A DNA stretch of 29,997 bases from Deltaproteobacteria bacterium (GTDB lineage: Bacteria; Myxococcota_A; UBA9160; UBA4427), in contig DRKE01000060.1 in NCBI GenBank assembly GCA_011051925.1, positions 1 to 29,997 on the forward strand, given 5' to 3'. Each line of letters starts with the position of its first letter. Position 1 is the first letter of the stretch. Below the pieces are notes generated by a model that was not told where the DNA came from, ran no database searches, and was given only the letters and a program-made list of their open reading frames with translations. Positions 1 to 7,444 of the stretch are shown here, piece by piece. The translations under genes and the position numbers were made by a program.

Positions 1-2
1 CC

Positions 3-329
3 GATCGGGAATTGCTGGCGCTGCTTCGCGAAAGGGGTTTCTCGAACGATCGGATCGAACGGATCTTCGGCGACGAGACGAGACGCTACTTCCTCGACAA
101 CGACCATCTGACCCCGGCGGGCCACGAGGTCGTCGCCCGGGCTCTTTTCGAGCTGCTTCGCGCATCACCCGGGCGGACCGGGACACGCCCTGCCGATCCG
201 TCCGATCGCGAGATGGAAGACGCCCGGGTCAGGTTTCCCGACGATCCGACCGATTCATCGGAGGGGCCGGCGCGATCGGGCATGCCCTCCGATCCGGCGG
301 TTTCGACACGGAAAGAGGTGGCTTCGTGA
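3..329 (+). CDS. SGNH/GDSL-type hydrolase, C-terminal part (5' end outside window)
   Basis: The reading frame is open from the left edge, so only the last ~109 codons are visible. The stretch DNDHLTPAGH is the typical block V of SGNH hydrolases, with the D-x-x-H pair supplying the catalytic Asp and His. It is followed by a helix (EVVARALFELL) and a ~55-residue acidic, Pro-rich tail with no recognisable domain. The Ser, Gly and Asn blocks must lie upstream. The last codons overlap the GTG start of the glycosyltransferase (GTGA), so the two are translationally coupled. In EPS loci such proteins often add or remove O-acyl groups on sugars; that role here is inference. The family call rests on one motif. 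Confidence 0.6.
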   Translation, partial: DRELLALLRERGFSNDRIERIFGDETRRYFLDNDHLTPAGHEVVARALFELLRASPGRTGTRPADPSDREMEDARVRFPDDPTDSSEGPARSGMPSDPAVSTRKEVAS

Positions 330-1441
330 CGACGACATTGAGCGTAGTGATTCCCTGCTACAACGAGACGGCCACCCTCGATGATTGCGTCGATCGGGTC
401 CGCGCGATCGCGTCCGACGATCTCGCGCTCGAGATCGTCATCGTCGACGATGCGTCGACGGACGACAGCCTCGAGAAGGCGCGGGCCCTGGCCGAACGTT
501 TTCCCGAGATCCGTGTCCACTTCCACGAGAAGAATCAGGGCAAGGGGGCCGCGTTGCGAACGGGATTCCGGCACGTCACGGGGGATTTCGTGGCGGTCCA
601 GGATGCCGATCTCGAATACGATCCGAACGACCTGGTCCGCCTCCTGGGACCGCTCCGGGAAGGCAAGGCGGACGTGGTCCTCGGAAGCCGCTTCCTCTCC
701 GGGGGGGCCCATCGGGTGCTCTATTTCTGGCATTCGGTCGGAAACAAGTTCCTCACCCTCATGTCGAACATCTTCACGGACCTCAACCTGAGCGACATGG
801 AAACCTGCTACAAGGTCTTTCGTCGGGAGGTGATCCAATCGATCGAGATCGAGGAGAACCGCTTCGGCTTCGAACCCGAGATCGTGGCGAAACTCGCTGA
901 CCTGCGCCTTCGGATCTACGAGATGGGAATCTCGTATGACGGACGGACCTACGACGAGGGCAAGAAGATCGGGGCATCGGACGGCTTCCGGGCCCTCTAC
1001 TGCATCCTGCGGTACAACGCGCGGCGGGCGCCGATCGCGATCCAGTTCCTCGTCTACGTCCTGATCGGGGCCGTCGCCGCGATCGTGAACCTCGTGGTGT
1101 TCGCCCTGCTCGACGCGTTCGGTGCGCCGCTGATGGTCTCCGTGCCGACCGCCTTCGGGATCGCGGCGGTCGTGAACTACCTGCTCTGCGTGAACCTGCT
1201 CTTCCATCGCAACGCCCGGTGGAACGATTTCGTCGAGTGGTCCCTCTACGCGCTCGTCGTGGTGGGCGTGGGCGCGATCGACTACGGAATCACTCGTGGG
1301 CTGATCGAGAACGGCCTGGCGCCACTGGCGGCCAAGGCGCTCGCGACGCTCCTGCTGCCCGTATTGAATTTCGCGGGACGTCGTTTCCTGGTCTTTCCCA
1401 CCCCGAAACGCGGTCCCTGGGAGCCCCGTCAACGGCACTGA
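326..1441 (+). CDS. GT2 glycosyltransferase fused to GtrA-like membrane domain
   Basis: The 371-residue protein has two parts. Residues 1-225 are a DPM1-like GT2 domain, with the N-terminal strand SVVIPCYNE, the nucleotide-binding VDDASTDDS, the metal-binding D-A-D in VAVQDADLEYDP, and GSRF/ETCYK blocks usual in polyprenyl-phosphate sugar transferases. Residues ~236-358 hold four hydrophobic segments of the GtrA family, ending in NFAGRRFLVF. Such fusions probably make polyprenyl-phosphate-linked sugars at the cytoplasmic face and help move them across the membrane. The GTG start overlaps the upstream stop, with GAAAGAGG at 311-318 as ribosome site. A 60-nt gap leads to the UDP-xylose synthase gene, suggesting one transcript. 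The donor sugar cannot be read from sequence. Confidence 0.9.
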   Translation: MTTTLSVVIPCYNETATLDDCVDRVRAIASDDLALEIVIVDDASTDDSLEKARALAERFPEIRVHFHEKNQGKGAALRTGFRHVTGDFVAVQDADLEYDPNDLVRLLGPLREGKADVVLGSRFLSGGAHRVLYFWHSVGNKFLTLMSNIFTDLNLSDMETCYKVFRREVIQSIEIEENRFGFEPEIVAKLADLRLRIYEMGISYDGRTYDEGKKIGASDGFRALYCILRYNARRAPIAIQFLVYVLIGAVAAIVNLVVFALLDAFGAPLMVSVPTAFGIAAVVNYLLCVNLLFHRNARWNDFVEWSLYALVVVGVGAIDYGITRGLIENGLAPLAAKALATLLLPVLNFAGRRFLVFPTPKRGPWEPRQRH

Positions 1442-1501
1442 TCTCCATCGGGTGTTCCCGAGGCAGGACGGGATCCGATGGATCCCCGGAAAGGAATCGA
1501 C

Positions 1502-2488
1502 ATGGCTGCGAACCCGGCCCCCCTCGGACACGCACCGAGAAAACGCGTCCTGGTGACGGGTGGGGCGGGCTTCATCGGCTCCCATCTCTGTCAGCGATTG
1601 ATCGAGCGCGGGGATTCCGTCATCTGCCTCGACAACTACTTCACGGGCACGCGCGACAACATCGGTCCACTCCTGCCGAATCCGCATTTCGAGGCGATCC
1701 GGCACGACGTGACCTTTCCGATGTATCTCGAGATCGACGAGATCTACAACCTCGCATGCCCGGCCTCGCCCGTGCACTATCAATACGATCCCGTCCAGAC
1801 GACCAAGACCAGCGTACACGGGGCGATCAACGTGCTCGGGCTCGCGAAGCGTTGTCGCGCCAAGGTGCTCCAGGCTTCGACCAGCGAGGTCTATGGCGAC
1901 CCCGAGGTCCACCCCCAACCCGAGAGCTATCTCGGCCGTGTCAACACGATCGGACCGAGAGCCTGCTACGACGAGGGCAAGCGCTGTGCCGAGACCCTCT
2001 TCTTCGACTACCACCGCCAGCATGGCCTGCGGATCAAGGTGGCACGCATCTTCAATACATACGGCCCCCGGATGCGGCCCGACGACGGGCGCGTCGTGTC
2101 GAATTTCATCATGCAGGCGCTGGAAGGCCGTCCCCTCACGGTCTTCGGGGACGGAAGCCAGACGCGTTCCTTCTGCTTCGTCGACGACCTGGTCGAAGGG
2201 CTGATCCGGTTGATGGATTCGCCGGACGAGGTCACGGGCCCGATCAATCTCGGCCGCCCGCAGGAATTCACGATGCTGGAGCTGGCCGAGCGGGTGATCG
2301 CGGAGACGGGGTCGGATTCGAAGATCGTCTTCGAGCCGCTTCCCGCCGATGATCCGACCCAGCGTCGTCCGGATATCACCCGGGCGAGGGAGATCCTCGG
2401 CTGGGAACCCGGCATCGACCTGGCGGACGGTCTCGCCCGGACCATCCGCTATTTCCGCTCGCTCCAGGGGAGCGGGGACCGGGGCTGA
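1502..2488 (+). CDS. uxs: UDP-glucuronic acid decarboxylase (UDP-xylose synthase)
   Basis: This is a soluble extended SDR that converts UDP-glucuronate to UDP-xylose with bound NAD, supplying xylose for polysaccharide. It has the Rossmann motif VTGGAGFIGSHL, the family-specific NYFTGTRDNI and CPASPVHYQ blocks, the STSEVYG segment, the active-site pair in YDEGKRCAE (Y-x-x-x-K), and ARIFNTYGPRM. Length (328 aa) is normal for a bacterial UXS. I chose the ATG at 1502 because GGAAAGGA (1488-1495) is 6 nt upstream and the protein then begins shortly before the first strand. An in-frame ATG at 1478 would add 8 residues. It sits between the GT2-GtrA fusion and the kinase/Wzz unit, consistent with EPS precursor supply. 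Confidence 0.93.
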   Translation: MAANPAPLGHAPRKRVLVTGGAGFIGSHLCQRLIERGDSVICLDNYFTGTRDNIGPLLPNPHFEAIRHDVTFPMYLEIDEIYNLACPASPVHYQYDPVQTTKTSVHGAINVLGLAKRCRAKVLQASTSEVYGDPEVHPQPESYLGRVNTIGPRACYDEGKRCAETLFFDYHRQHGLRIKVARIFNTYGPRMRPDDGRVVSNFIMQALEGRPLTVFGDGSQTRSFCFVDDLVEGLIRLMDSPDEVTGPINLGRPQEFTMLELAERVIAETGSDSKIVFEPLPADDPTQRRPDITRAREILGWEPGIDLADGLARTIRYFRSLQGSGDRG

Positions 2489-2812
2489 GGGACCCGCAGA
2501 AGATCCGCAATCCCGGTGCAGGGACCGCCCGGGTGATCATCCGGACCTCGTTTCGGAATTGGTCCGACACCCCGGCGCGGATCCCGGCGACCCACTTCCG
2601 GGGACCCGGCCACGGGGGGGCGATGAGCGCACGGGGGCGGGGCGGAAAGCGGCCCCGGGCAAGCGGGGGACGCAGAGGGGCCGAAAAAGGGACGATGGCG
2701 CATCCACGGGCACGAGCAGGGCCCGGGCGGCGTCCCACTCCCCGTCCCGACGGGAAATGGATGGAATGCTGGCTACTCTGGATACCCGGAGGTCAGGGAG
2801 AGCGGAGAGCGC
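2489..2812. other. 324-nt intergenic region before the kinase/Wzz unit
   Basis: Open frames cross this very GC-rich stretch, but none has a recognisable domain or a good ribosome site. I see no convincing gene. It probably holds the promoter of the 2813-7434 unit. The least GC-rich part is about 2755-2790, but I could not assign clear -35/-10 or sigma-54 elements there. Confidence 0.4.
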
Positions 2813-3799
2813 ATGGGCGAGATCTCGGACGCGATGGAGCGAGCGCGGGAGGCGGAAGGGCATGAATCGCCCGATCCTGTCGCGGCGCCCAGGAAGCCCC
2901 AGCCCGCCCCCCCACCCCGGCCGGTCGGCGCCGAGGCCCCGGATCTCAGCCTGGACGCCATTCGGGAATCCCTGGCGAGGGAAGCCGAACCGGCCGCCCC
3001 TCGACCGGGCGCCGGACCCGAGCCGGCCCATGTCGGGATCCATCGGATCCCCCGGGACAAGGGAGCGCATTGGGCTTCCCGGGCCGTCGTGGCCGATCCC
3101 CATGGGACCGGCGCGGTCCGTTTTCCCCATCTCGCCGTCCGCATCCGCGCGGCCCTCGACCGCCTCGGACGGTCGAGCCTGCTGGTGACGAGCGCCCTCA
3201 AAGGGGAGGGCAAGACGACGGTCTCCGTGAATCTCGCCCTGGCCCTCGCTTCGATCGCGCCCGATCGGCGCGTGGCGCTGGTCGATCTGGACCTGCGCGC
3301 GTCGAGCGTGGCGACCGTGCTCGGGATCGAAGCGAAGCGCGGTGTCGAGACCGTGCTGGCCGGCGAATGCGACCTCGAAGCGATCCGGGTGCCGACCGAT
3401 CTCGGTCGTCTCGACGTGTATCCCGTCGCACGACCGACGGCCAACGCCCAGGCGCTCCTCGGCCACGGAGCGGAGCGGATGCTCTCCGAACTCGTCGAGA
3501 GTCACGACTACGTCATCGCGGACGGGCCGCCGGTCCTGCCCGTTCCGGACACGCCCCTTCTCGCGCCCCTGGTGGGCGGCTGCCTCGCGGTCGTCCGCTC
3601 CCGGCATACCCGCCATGCGGCCTTCCGGGAGTTCGTCGAGCTGATGCCCCGGTCGGCGATCCTCGGGGTCTTCGTCAATGATGCGCCGGAACGCAAGGAT
3701 CGCGATGCCTACGGCTACTACGGTTCCGCCTCCGTTCCATCCGGGGCCGGAGAAGGATCCGACAACGGCGATGAGGACGAAGGAGCGGTCGGACCATGA
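2813..3799 (+). CDS. CpsD/CapB-type tyrosine kinase of EPS assembly
   Basis: This is a 328-residue cytoplasmic BY-kinase-like protein that probably phosphorylates itself and controls EPS polymerisation with the adjacent Wzz protein. It has Walker A at residues 127-136 (SALKGEGKTT, Lys134), Walker A' VALVDLDLR (154-162), and Walker B YVIADGPP (233-240). A tyrosine cluster (Tyr300, 302, 303) lies in the C-terminal tail, where these kinases autophosphorylate. An unusually long, Pro- and charge-rich N-terminal extension of ~100 residues has no domain I recognise. Walker A' reads D-L-D-L-R rather than the common D-A-D-L-R. ATG with GGGAG/CGGAGAG upstream. The stop overlaps the Wzz start (ATGA), so kinase and membrane activator are separate but coupled. 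Confidence 0.88.
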   Translation: MGEISDAMERAREAEGHESPDPVAAPRKPQPAPPPRPVGAEAPDLSLDAIRESLAREAEPAAPRPGAGPEPAHVGIHRIPRDKGAHWASRAVVADPHGTGAVRFPHLAVRIRAALDRLGRSSLLVTSALKGEGKTTVSVNLALALASIAPDRRVALVDLDLRASSVATVLGIEAKRGVETVLAGECDLEAIRVPTDLGRLDVYPVARPTANAQALLGHGAERMLSELVESHDYVIADGPPVLPVPDTPLLAPLVGGCLAVVRSRHTRHAAFREFVELMPRSAILGVFVNDAPERKDRDAYGYYGSASVPSGAGEGSDNGDEDEGAVGP

Positions 3800-5190
3800 A
3801 CGCTTCGATTCGGGAGGGTGAATTCTCCGAGGACGCCGCGCTCAAGCTGCCCGGCTTCCTGAAGGACCCGGGTGGGCTGCTTCGTCGGCGCTGGAAATGG
3901 ATGCTGCTCGTCCTGCTCCTGGGACTGGGCGCCACGGGGCTCCTGGTCCGGAATCTCGCGCCCTCGTATGTCGGGAGGGCGACCGTCCTCGTGACGAGCC
4001 AACGCATCTCGGAGGAGTTCTTCCGATCGACCGTCGAGAGCGATCAGCTCGAGAAGATCAGTGCGATCGTGGGGGAGCTCCTCTCGCGGCAGAACCTCGT
4101 CCACTTGATCGAGAAACACGCGCTCTATCCGTCGCCCGAGGGCGTCGAACCGATGCCGATGGAAGACAAGGTGGCGCTGCTGCGCGCGAATACGGAGATC
4201 AAGCCCGACCTGACGAACGGATCCTATCGTCCCGGAAGTTCCGCCGTCGTCTATGCGATCTCCTACCGCTCGGAGAATCGCTGGAGCGCCGCGAACGTCG
4301 CGAACGAGCTGGCCGCCGAATTCATCGATACCCATCTTCGGATGCGGAGCCGCCAGGCCCGACTCACGACGGAGTTCCTGCGCCGGGAACTGAAGCAGGT
4401 CGAGGAAGACCTGGCGAAACAGGAGCGCGCCATCACCGAATTCAAACAGGCGCATCGGGGCGAGCTGCCCGGAGAGCTGCAGACGAATCTGGCCCGCCTC
4501 GACCGCCTGCAGGCCCAGCGGCAATCCCTTGCCCTGCAGATTGCCGAGGCCGAGACCCGGCTGGCGACCCTGTCGGCGACGGCTCAACCCGGCAGCTCTC
4601 CGGCCCAGAGACTGGCCGAGCTGCGAGCCCGATACGAGGAGCAGCAGGCGATCTATACCCCGGAACACCCGAATGTCGTCGCGATCGGACGGCAGATCGA
4701 GGCCCTGGAGAAGGAACTGGCCCGATCCTCGGACGCGGATTCGCCGACATCGGCGGTGGCCGGCGTTTCGACGATCGAGGAGCTCCGGCGTCAGCTGGCG
4801 GCGACCGTGGCGGAGTTCGAGGACCTGGACCAGCGCGTCGCGAGAACGCCCCGGCGCCAGGAGGAGCTGGCCGCGCTCGAGCAGCGTGCCGAGATCCTGC
4901 GCGAAAGCCATCGTGAGTTCCTTCGCAAGGTCAGCCAGGCGGAATTGGCCGAGGCCGTCGAATCGGCACAGCAGGGCGAACGGGCAACGATCCTCGACAA
5001 GGCCGTTCCGCCCAACAAGCCCGACAATTCGCCGACGAAGTACATCGCCGTCGGGATCATCGGAAGCATCGGGCTGGCCCTGTTCGCCGGGATCCTGCTC
5101 GAGTTCGTCGATGCCGTGATCGTCGATGCTTCGGAGGTCGAGCAGGCATTCCATCTGCCGGTGCTCGGGTCCGTTCCACGGATGCAGTGA
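3796..5190 (+). CDS. Wzz/GumC-like polysaccharide chain-length determinant
   Basis: This 464-residue inner-membrane co-polymerase has TM1 at residues 35-51 and TM2 at ~416-437. Between them is a large periplasmic region with a Wzz domain near 55-170 and long coiled-coil segments (~165-395, rich in Glu, Arg, Leu, Ala). The Pro-rich PPNKPDNSP just before TM2 and the terminal VLGSVP block are typical of GumC-type (PCP-2a) proteins, where a kinase domain often follows. Here the kinase is the separate upstream gene. It probably sets EPS chain length and links polymerisation to the outer-membrane exporter, which is not in the window. The next gene begins in the same frame directly after its TGA. 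Confidence 0.9.
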   Translation: MNASIREGEFSEDAALKLPGFLKDPGGLLRRRWKWMLLVLLLGLGATGLLVRNLAPSYVGRATVLVTSQRISEEFFRSTVESDQLEKISAIVGELLSRQNLVHLIEKHALYPSPEGVEPMPMEDKVALLRANTEIKPDLTNGSYRPGSSAVVYAISYRSENRWSAANVANELAAEFIDTHLRMRSRQARLTTEFLRRELKQVEEDLAKQERAITEFKQAHRGELPGELQTNLARLDRLQAQRQSLALQIAEAETRLATLSATAQPGSSPAQRLAELRARYEEQQAIYTPEHPNVVAIGRQIEALEKELARSSDADSPTSAVAGVSTIEELRRQLAATVAEFEDLDQRVARTPRRQEELAALEQRAEILRESHREFLRKVSQAELAEAVESAQQGERATILDKAVPPNKPDNSPTKYIAVGIIGSIGLALFAGILLEFVDAVIVDASEVEQAFHLPVLGSVPRMQ

Positions 5191-6039
5191 TTGGAAGCCC
5201 CGATCGAAACGAGGAATCCCGGCCCGTCGGCATCCGGCTTCTCCGGGCCTGCGTGGCCCGTGGTCCTCTGGTCCGGTTGGCTCTTCGCGTTCTCGCCCAT
5301 CCTGGTCGATCTGGTGGCGCATCTTCGAGCCTTCCCCTGGACACGCGCGACGCTCGTCTTTCCCTTCCTCGCGTGGTGGACCGCGAGAAGCGAGGCGGCC
5401 CCCGTTCGGGGTTCGCGATGGGGTTGGATACTGGTGGGCGCCGGTCTGCTGATCGGCTTGCTGGCTGTCGCCGGCGATGTCCTCCGCGGGGGGCGGGTGG
5501 GACTCGTGCTGTCCGCGATGGGCCTCTGTCTCGCGACGGGTTGGGCCTCCTGGCGGGCCGCGATCCTGCTCCTCTGGTCCGTGCCCGTTCCACACGTTCT
5601 GCTGGACCTGGCGGAACCCCTCTCGACCGGATTCTTCCTGCCGAGCGCCATCGGGGTCGCGCGCTGGCTGGGGGCCGGCGTCGAGTACCATCGTGACCAG
5701 CTCGTGTCGGCGGCCGGATCCCTCGAATGGTCGCCGATCGACGGGGGCCTGCCCCTGGCCCTGATGGCGGCCGGACTCGGCTGGTGCCATGCCGTCCGGT
5801 ACCGGGCTTCGACCGCAGCGGCTCTTCGCAGGAGTCTCCAGGCAGCGGCGCTCGCGCTGATCGTCCAATGGGCACTCGTCGTTTCCGTTGGCCTAGCCCT
5901 CGCTCGGGGCGTGGCGCCGACCGCATTGCGCGCCTTCCTGGACGGATGGCCCTGGTTGGGAATCGGGTTCGGGGCCGGGGGCCTCCTCACGATGGGGCGC
6001 CGGCCGGCTTCCTCCACGAGCCCCGGAGTCCGAGCGTGA
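5191..6039 (+). CDS. Exosortase-like multi-TM protein lacking the catalytic residues
   Basis: The 282-residue protein has about eight hydrophobic segments. Order and spacing match exosortases: an R-x-x-I-L-L-L-W-S-V-P-V-P segment (122-134), a P-L-S/L-G-A-G stretch, then GSLEW (176-180) and IDGGL (183-187). The last part aligns with the V-x-x-A-C-S-G-L core but places Asp184 where the catalytic Cys belongs. The later N-x-x-R segment reads Q-W-A-L (226-229), and no His follows at the expected site. If it is an exosortase homologue, it cannot act as the usual Cys transpeptidase. The family call is strengthened by the EpsI gene next door. Start: TTG directly after the Wzz stop, in the same frame, with GGATG just upstream; GTG at 5260 is the alternative. 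Confidence 0.65.
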   Translation: MEAPIETRNPGPSASGFSGPAWPVVLWSGWLFAFSPILVDLVAHLRAFPWTRATLVFPFLAWWTARSEAAPVRGSRWGWILVGAGLLIGLLAVAGDVLRGGRVGLVLSAMGLCLATGWASWRAAILLLWSVPVPHVLLDLAEPLSTGFFLPSAIGVARWLGAGVEYHRDQLVSAAGSLEWSPIDGGLPLALMAAGLGWCHAVRYRASTAAALRRSLQAAALALIVQWALVVSVGLALARGVAPTALRAFLDGWPWLGIGFGAGGLLTMGRRPASSTSPGVRA

Positions 6040-6695
6040 AGACGAGTTCCCGCCAGGCGCTCCTGTTGCTCGTCCTGTTGCTGGCAACGGGATCGGCCGC
6101 CTGGTGGCTGACCCTGCGACCGGAGCCCCGTCTCGACGTCCAGCAGCTCGCCGGACTCCCCCCGGTCCTGAACGGTTGGCACGCGGTCGATCTCGAGATG
6201 GACCAGGCCGTCGCCAGGATGCTGCGGGCGGATGCCAATCTCCAGCGCGCCTACGTGCATCCCCTGGGCTATGTCGTATTCGTCTATATCGGCTACTACG
6301 GTACCGCACGGGGGGGCACGCCCGAGCACACCCCCGACATCTGCTATCCGGCCCAGGGCTGGAGGATCCGGGGGGCCGAAGAGGTCGTGCTCGGCGGACG
6401 CCGCGCCCGGCTGCGGGTCCGGGAATTCGTCGTCGAGCAGGAAGGCCAGATGCGCCTCGTCCATTTCTGGTACCGGACGCGCACGTCGACCGGAATCACG
6501 TCGACCTGGGCGCTTCGCTGGCATCATTTCTGGACGCGACTGCATGCCGATCGGGCAGATGGCGCGCTCGTCCGATTGAGCACGCCTTTCGAGCAGGGCG
6601 AGCTCGAAAGCGCACGCAGCAAGCTCCAGGCCATGGATCTCGCCGTCGACGCGGCACTCGACGGGGTCTGGCCCCTCGAAACGATCCACGAGTGA
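6036..6695 (+). CDS. epsI: EpsI family protein (DUF3485)
   Basis: This 219-residue protein has one N-terminal membrane segment (residues 8-26), with the rest predicted periplasmic. It shows the EpsI signatures: L-N-G-W (45-48), L-x-A-D (63-66), the V-F-V-Y-I-G-Y-Y strand, and HTPDICYPAQGW, with His98 and Cys103 in the conserved H-[ST]-P-x-x-C-x-P-x-x-G-W block. EpsI proteins travel with exosortases in EPS loci, either adjacent or fused, and their biochemical role is unsettled. The GTG start overlaps the exosortase-like stop (GTGA). Unlike its neighbour, EpsI keeps its conserved His and Cys, so selection appears to maintain it. Confidence 0.88.
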   Translation: MKTSSRQALLLLVLLLATGSAAWWLTLRPEPRLDVQQLAGLPPVLNGWHAVDLEMDQAVARMLRADANLQRAYVHPLGYVVFVYIGYYGTARGGTPEHTPDICYPAQGWRIRGAEEVVLGGRRARLRVREFVVEQEGQMRLVHFWYRTRTSTGITSTWALRWHHFWTRLHADRADGALVRLSTPFEQGELESARSKLQAMDLAVDAALDGVWPLETIHE

Positions 6696-6714
6696 AGGTG
6701 GGGGCAGGGGACCC

Positions 6715-7434
6715 GTGAGCCAGAAGGAATCAGCCGGAACCCTCCTCCGCTCCGATGCGGCCGCTTCGGAAGCGCTCGTCCGGGACCTCTTCGAGCCGAC
6801 CGTCCGGATCGGGATCGCCCCTGTCCGCGACGAACTGGCCGACCTGTCGGCCGCGGAACGGGCACTGGTCGAAGGCGCCGTCCGGACCCGGAAGAACGAG
6901 TTCGCCACGGGTCGGCGACTCGCCCACCGCCTGCTCGCGGAGCTCGGCGTGGCCGCAGGACCGATCCTGCGGGACGCGGACCGCGTGCCGATCTGGCCCG
7001 AGGGCATCGTCGGTTCGATCTCCCATAGCCGCACGCTGGCCGTCGCAGCCCTGGCGCGGGCGGCCCATGGGTCGGGAATCGGCATCGACATCGAGCCCGA
7101 CGTCGCCGTCCGGGACGGGGTCGAGCGGGTCGTCTGTACGCCCTTCGAGCAGACCTGGCTCGACTCGGCCCCCTCGATCACGCCATCGGATCCCGATCCC
7201 CGGTCGGATCGAGCCCGCTGGGTCAAGCTCTTCTTCAGCGCCAAGGAGTCGGTCTACAAGGCGTTCTTCCCCAGGATCCGGGTCTTCTGGGGCTTCCACG
7301 AAGTCGAACTCGAGATCGACCCCGTCGCCGGTCGCTTCGATGCGAGTCTGCCTGCTTCGGCGGATCGGCAGCGGATCACGGGGCGTTTTGCGCGGAAGGA
7401 CGGTGTGATCGTGAGCGGCGTGCTCGTCGATTGA
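6715..7434 (+). CDS. 4'-phosphopantetheinyl transferase, EntD/Sfp-like
   Basis: This enzyme transfers the phosphopantetheine arm of CoA to a serine of a carrier protein. Motifs in the 239-residue protein are the substrate-binding GRRLAHRLL (66-74), WPEGIVGSISHS (94-105), the Mg-binding GIGIDIE (121-127, Asp125 and Glu127), and the catalytic FFSAKESVYKAF (173-184, Lys177-Glu178, Lys182). GTG at 6715 follows GGGGCAGGGG (6700-6709). It begins 19 nt after epsI and closes the EPS unit, although no acyl or peptidyl carrier protein is visible in the window. The carrier target could be a PKS/NRPS, fatty-acid or aryl-polyene system elsewhere. The enzyme call is firm; the link to EPS is inference. Confidence 0.92.
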   Translation: MSQKESAGTLLRSDAAASEALVRDLFEPTVRIGIAPVRDELADLSAAERALVEGAVRTRKNEFATGRRLAHRLLAELGVAAGPILRDADRVPIWPEGIVGSISHSRTLAVAALARAAHGSGIGIDIEPDVAVRDGVERVVCTPFEQTWLDSAPSITPSDPDPRSDRARWVKLFFSAKESVYKAFFPRIRVFWGFHEVELEIDPVAGRFDASLPASADRQRITGRFARKDGVIVSGVLVD

Positions 7435-7444
7435 TCGACGGTCG

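Noticed and set aside
1488..1505. Near-identical leaders GGAATCGACATGG before UXS and the HAMP-like gene
   Set aside because: Thirteen shared bases covering a ribosome site and start codon are easily due to chance; the flanks do not match.
86..2023. Very long minus-strand open frame opposite the GT2-GtrA and UXS genes
   Set aside because: Both plus-strand genes have clear family motifs across this span. The antisense frame has no domain and is an effect of high GC.
3718..5868. Long minus-strand open frame opposite Wzz and the exosortase-like gene
   Set aside because: Rich in Arg, Gly, Asp and Gln with no recognisable motif; typical antisense shadow in GC-rich DNA.
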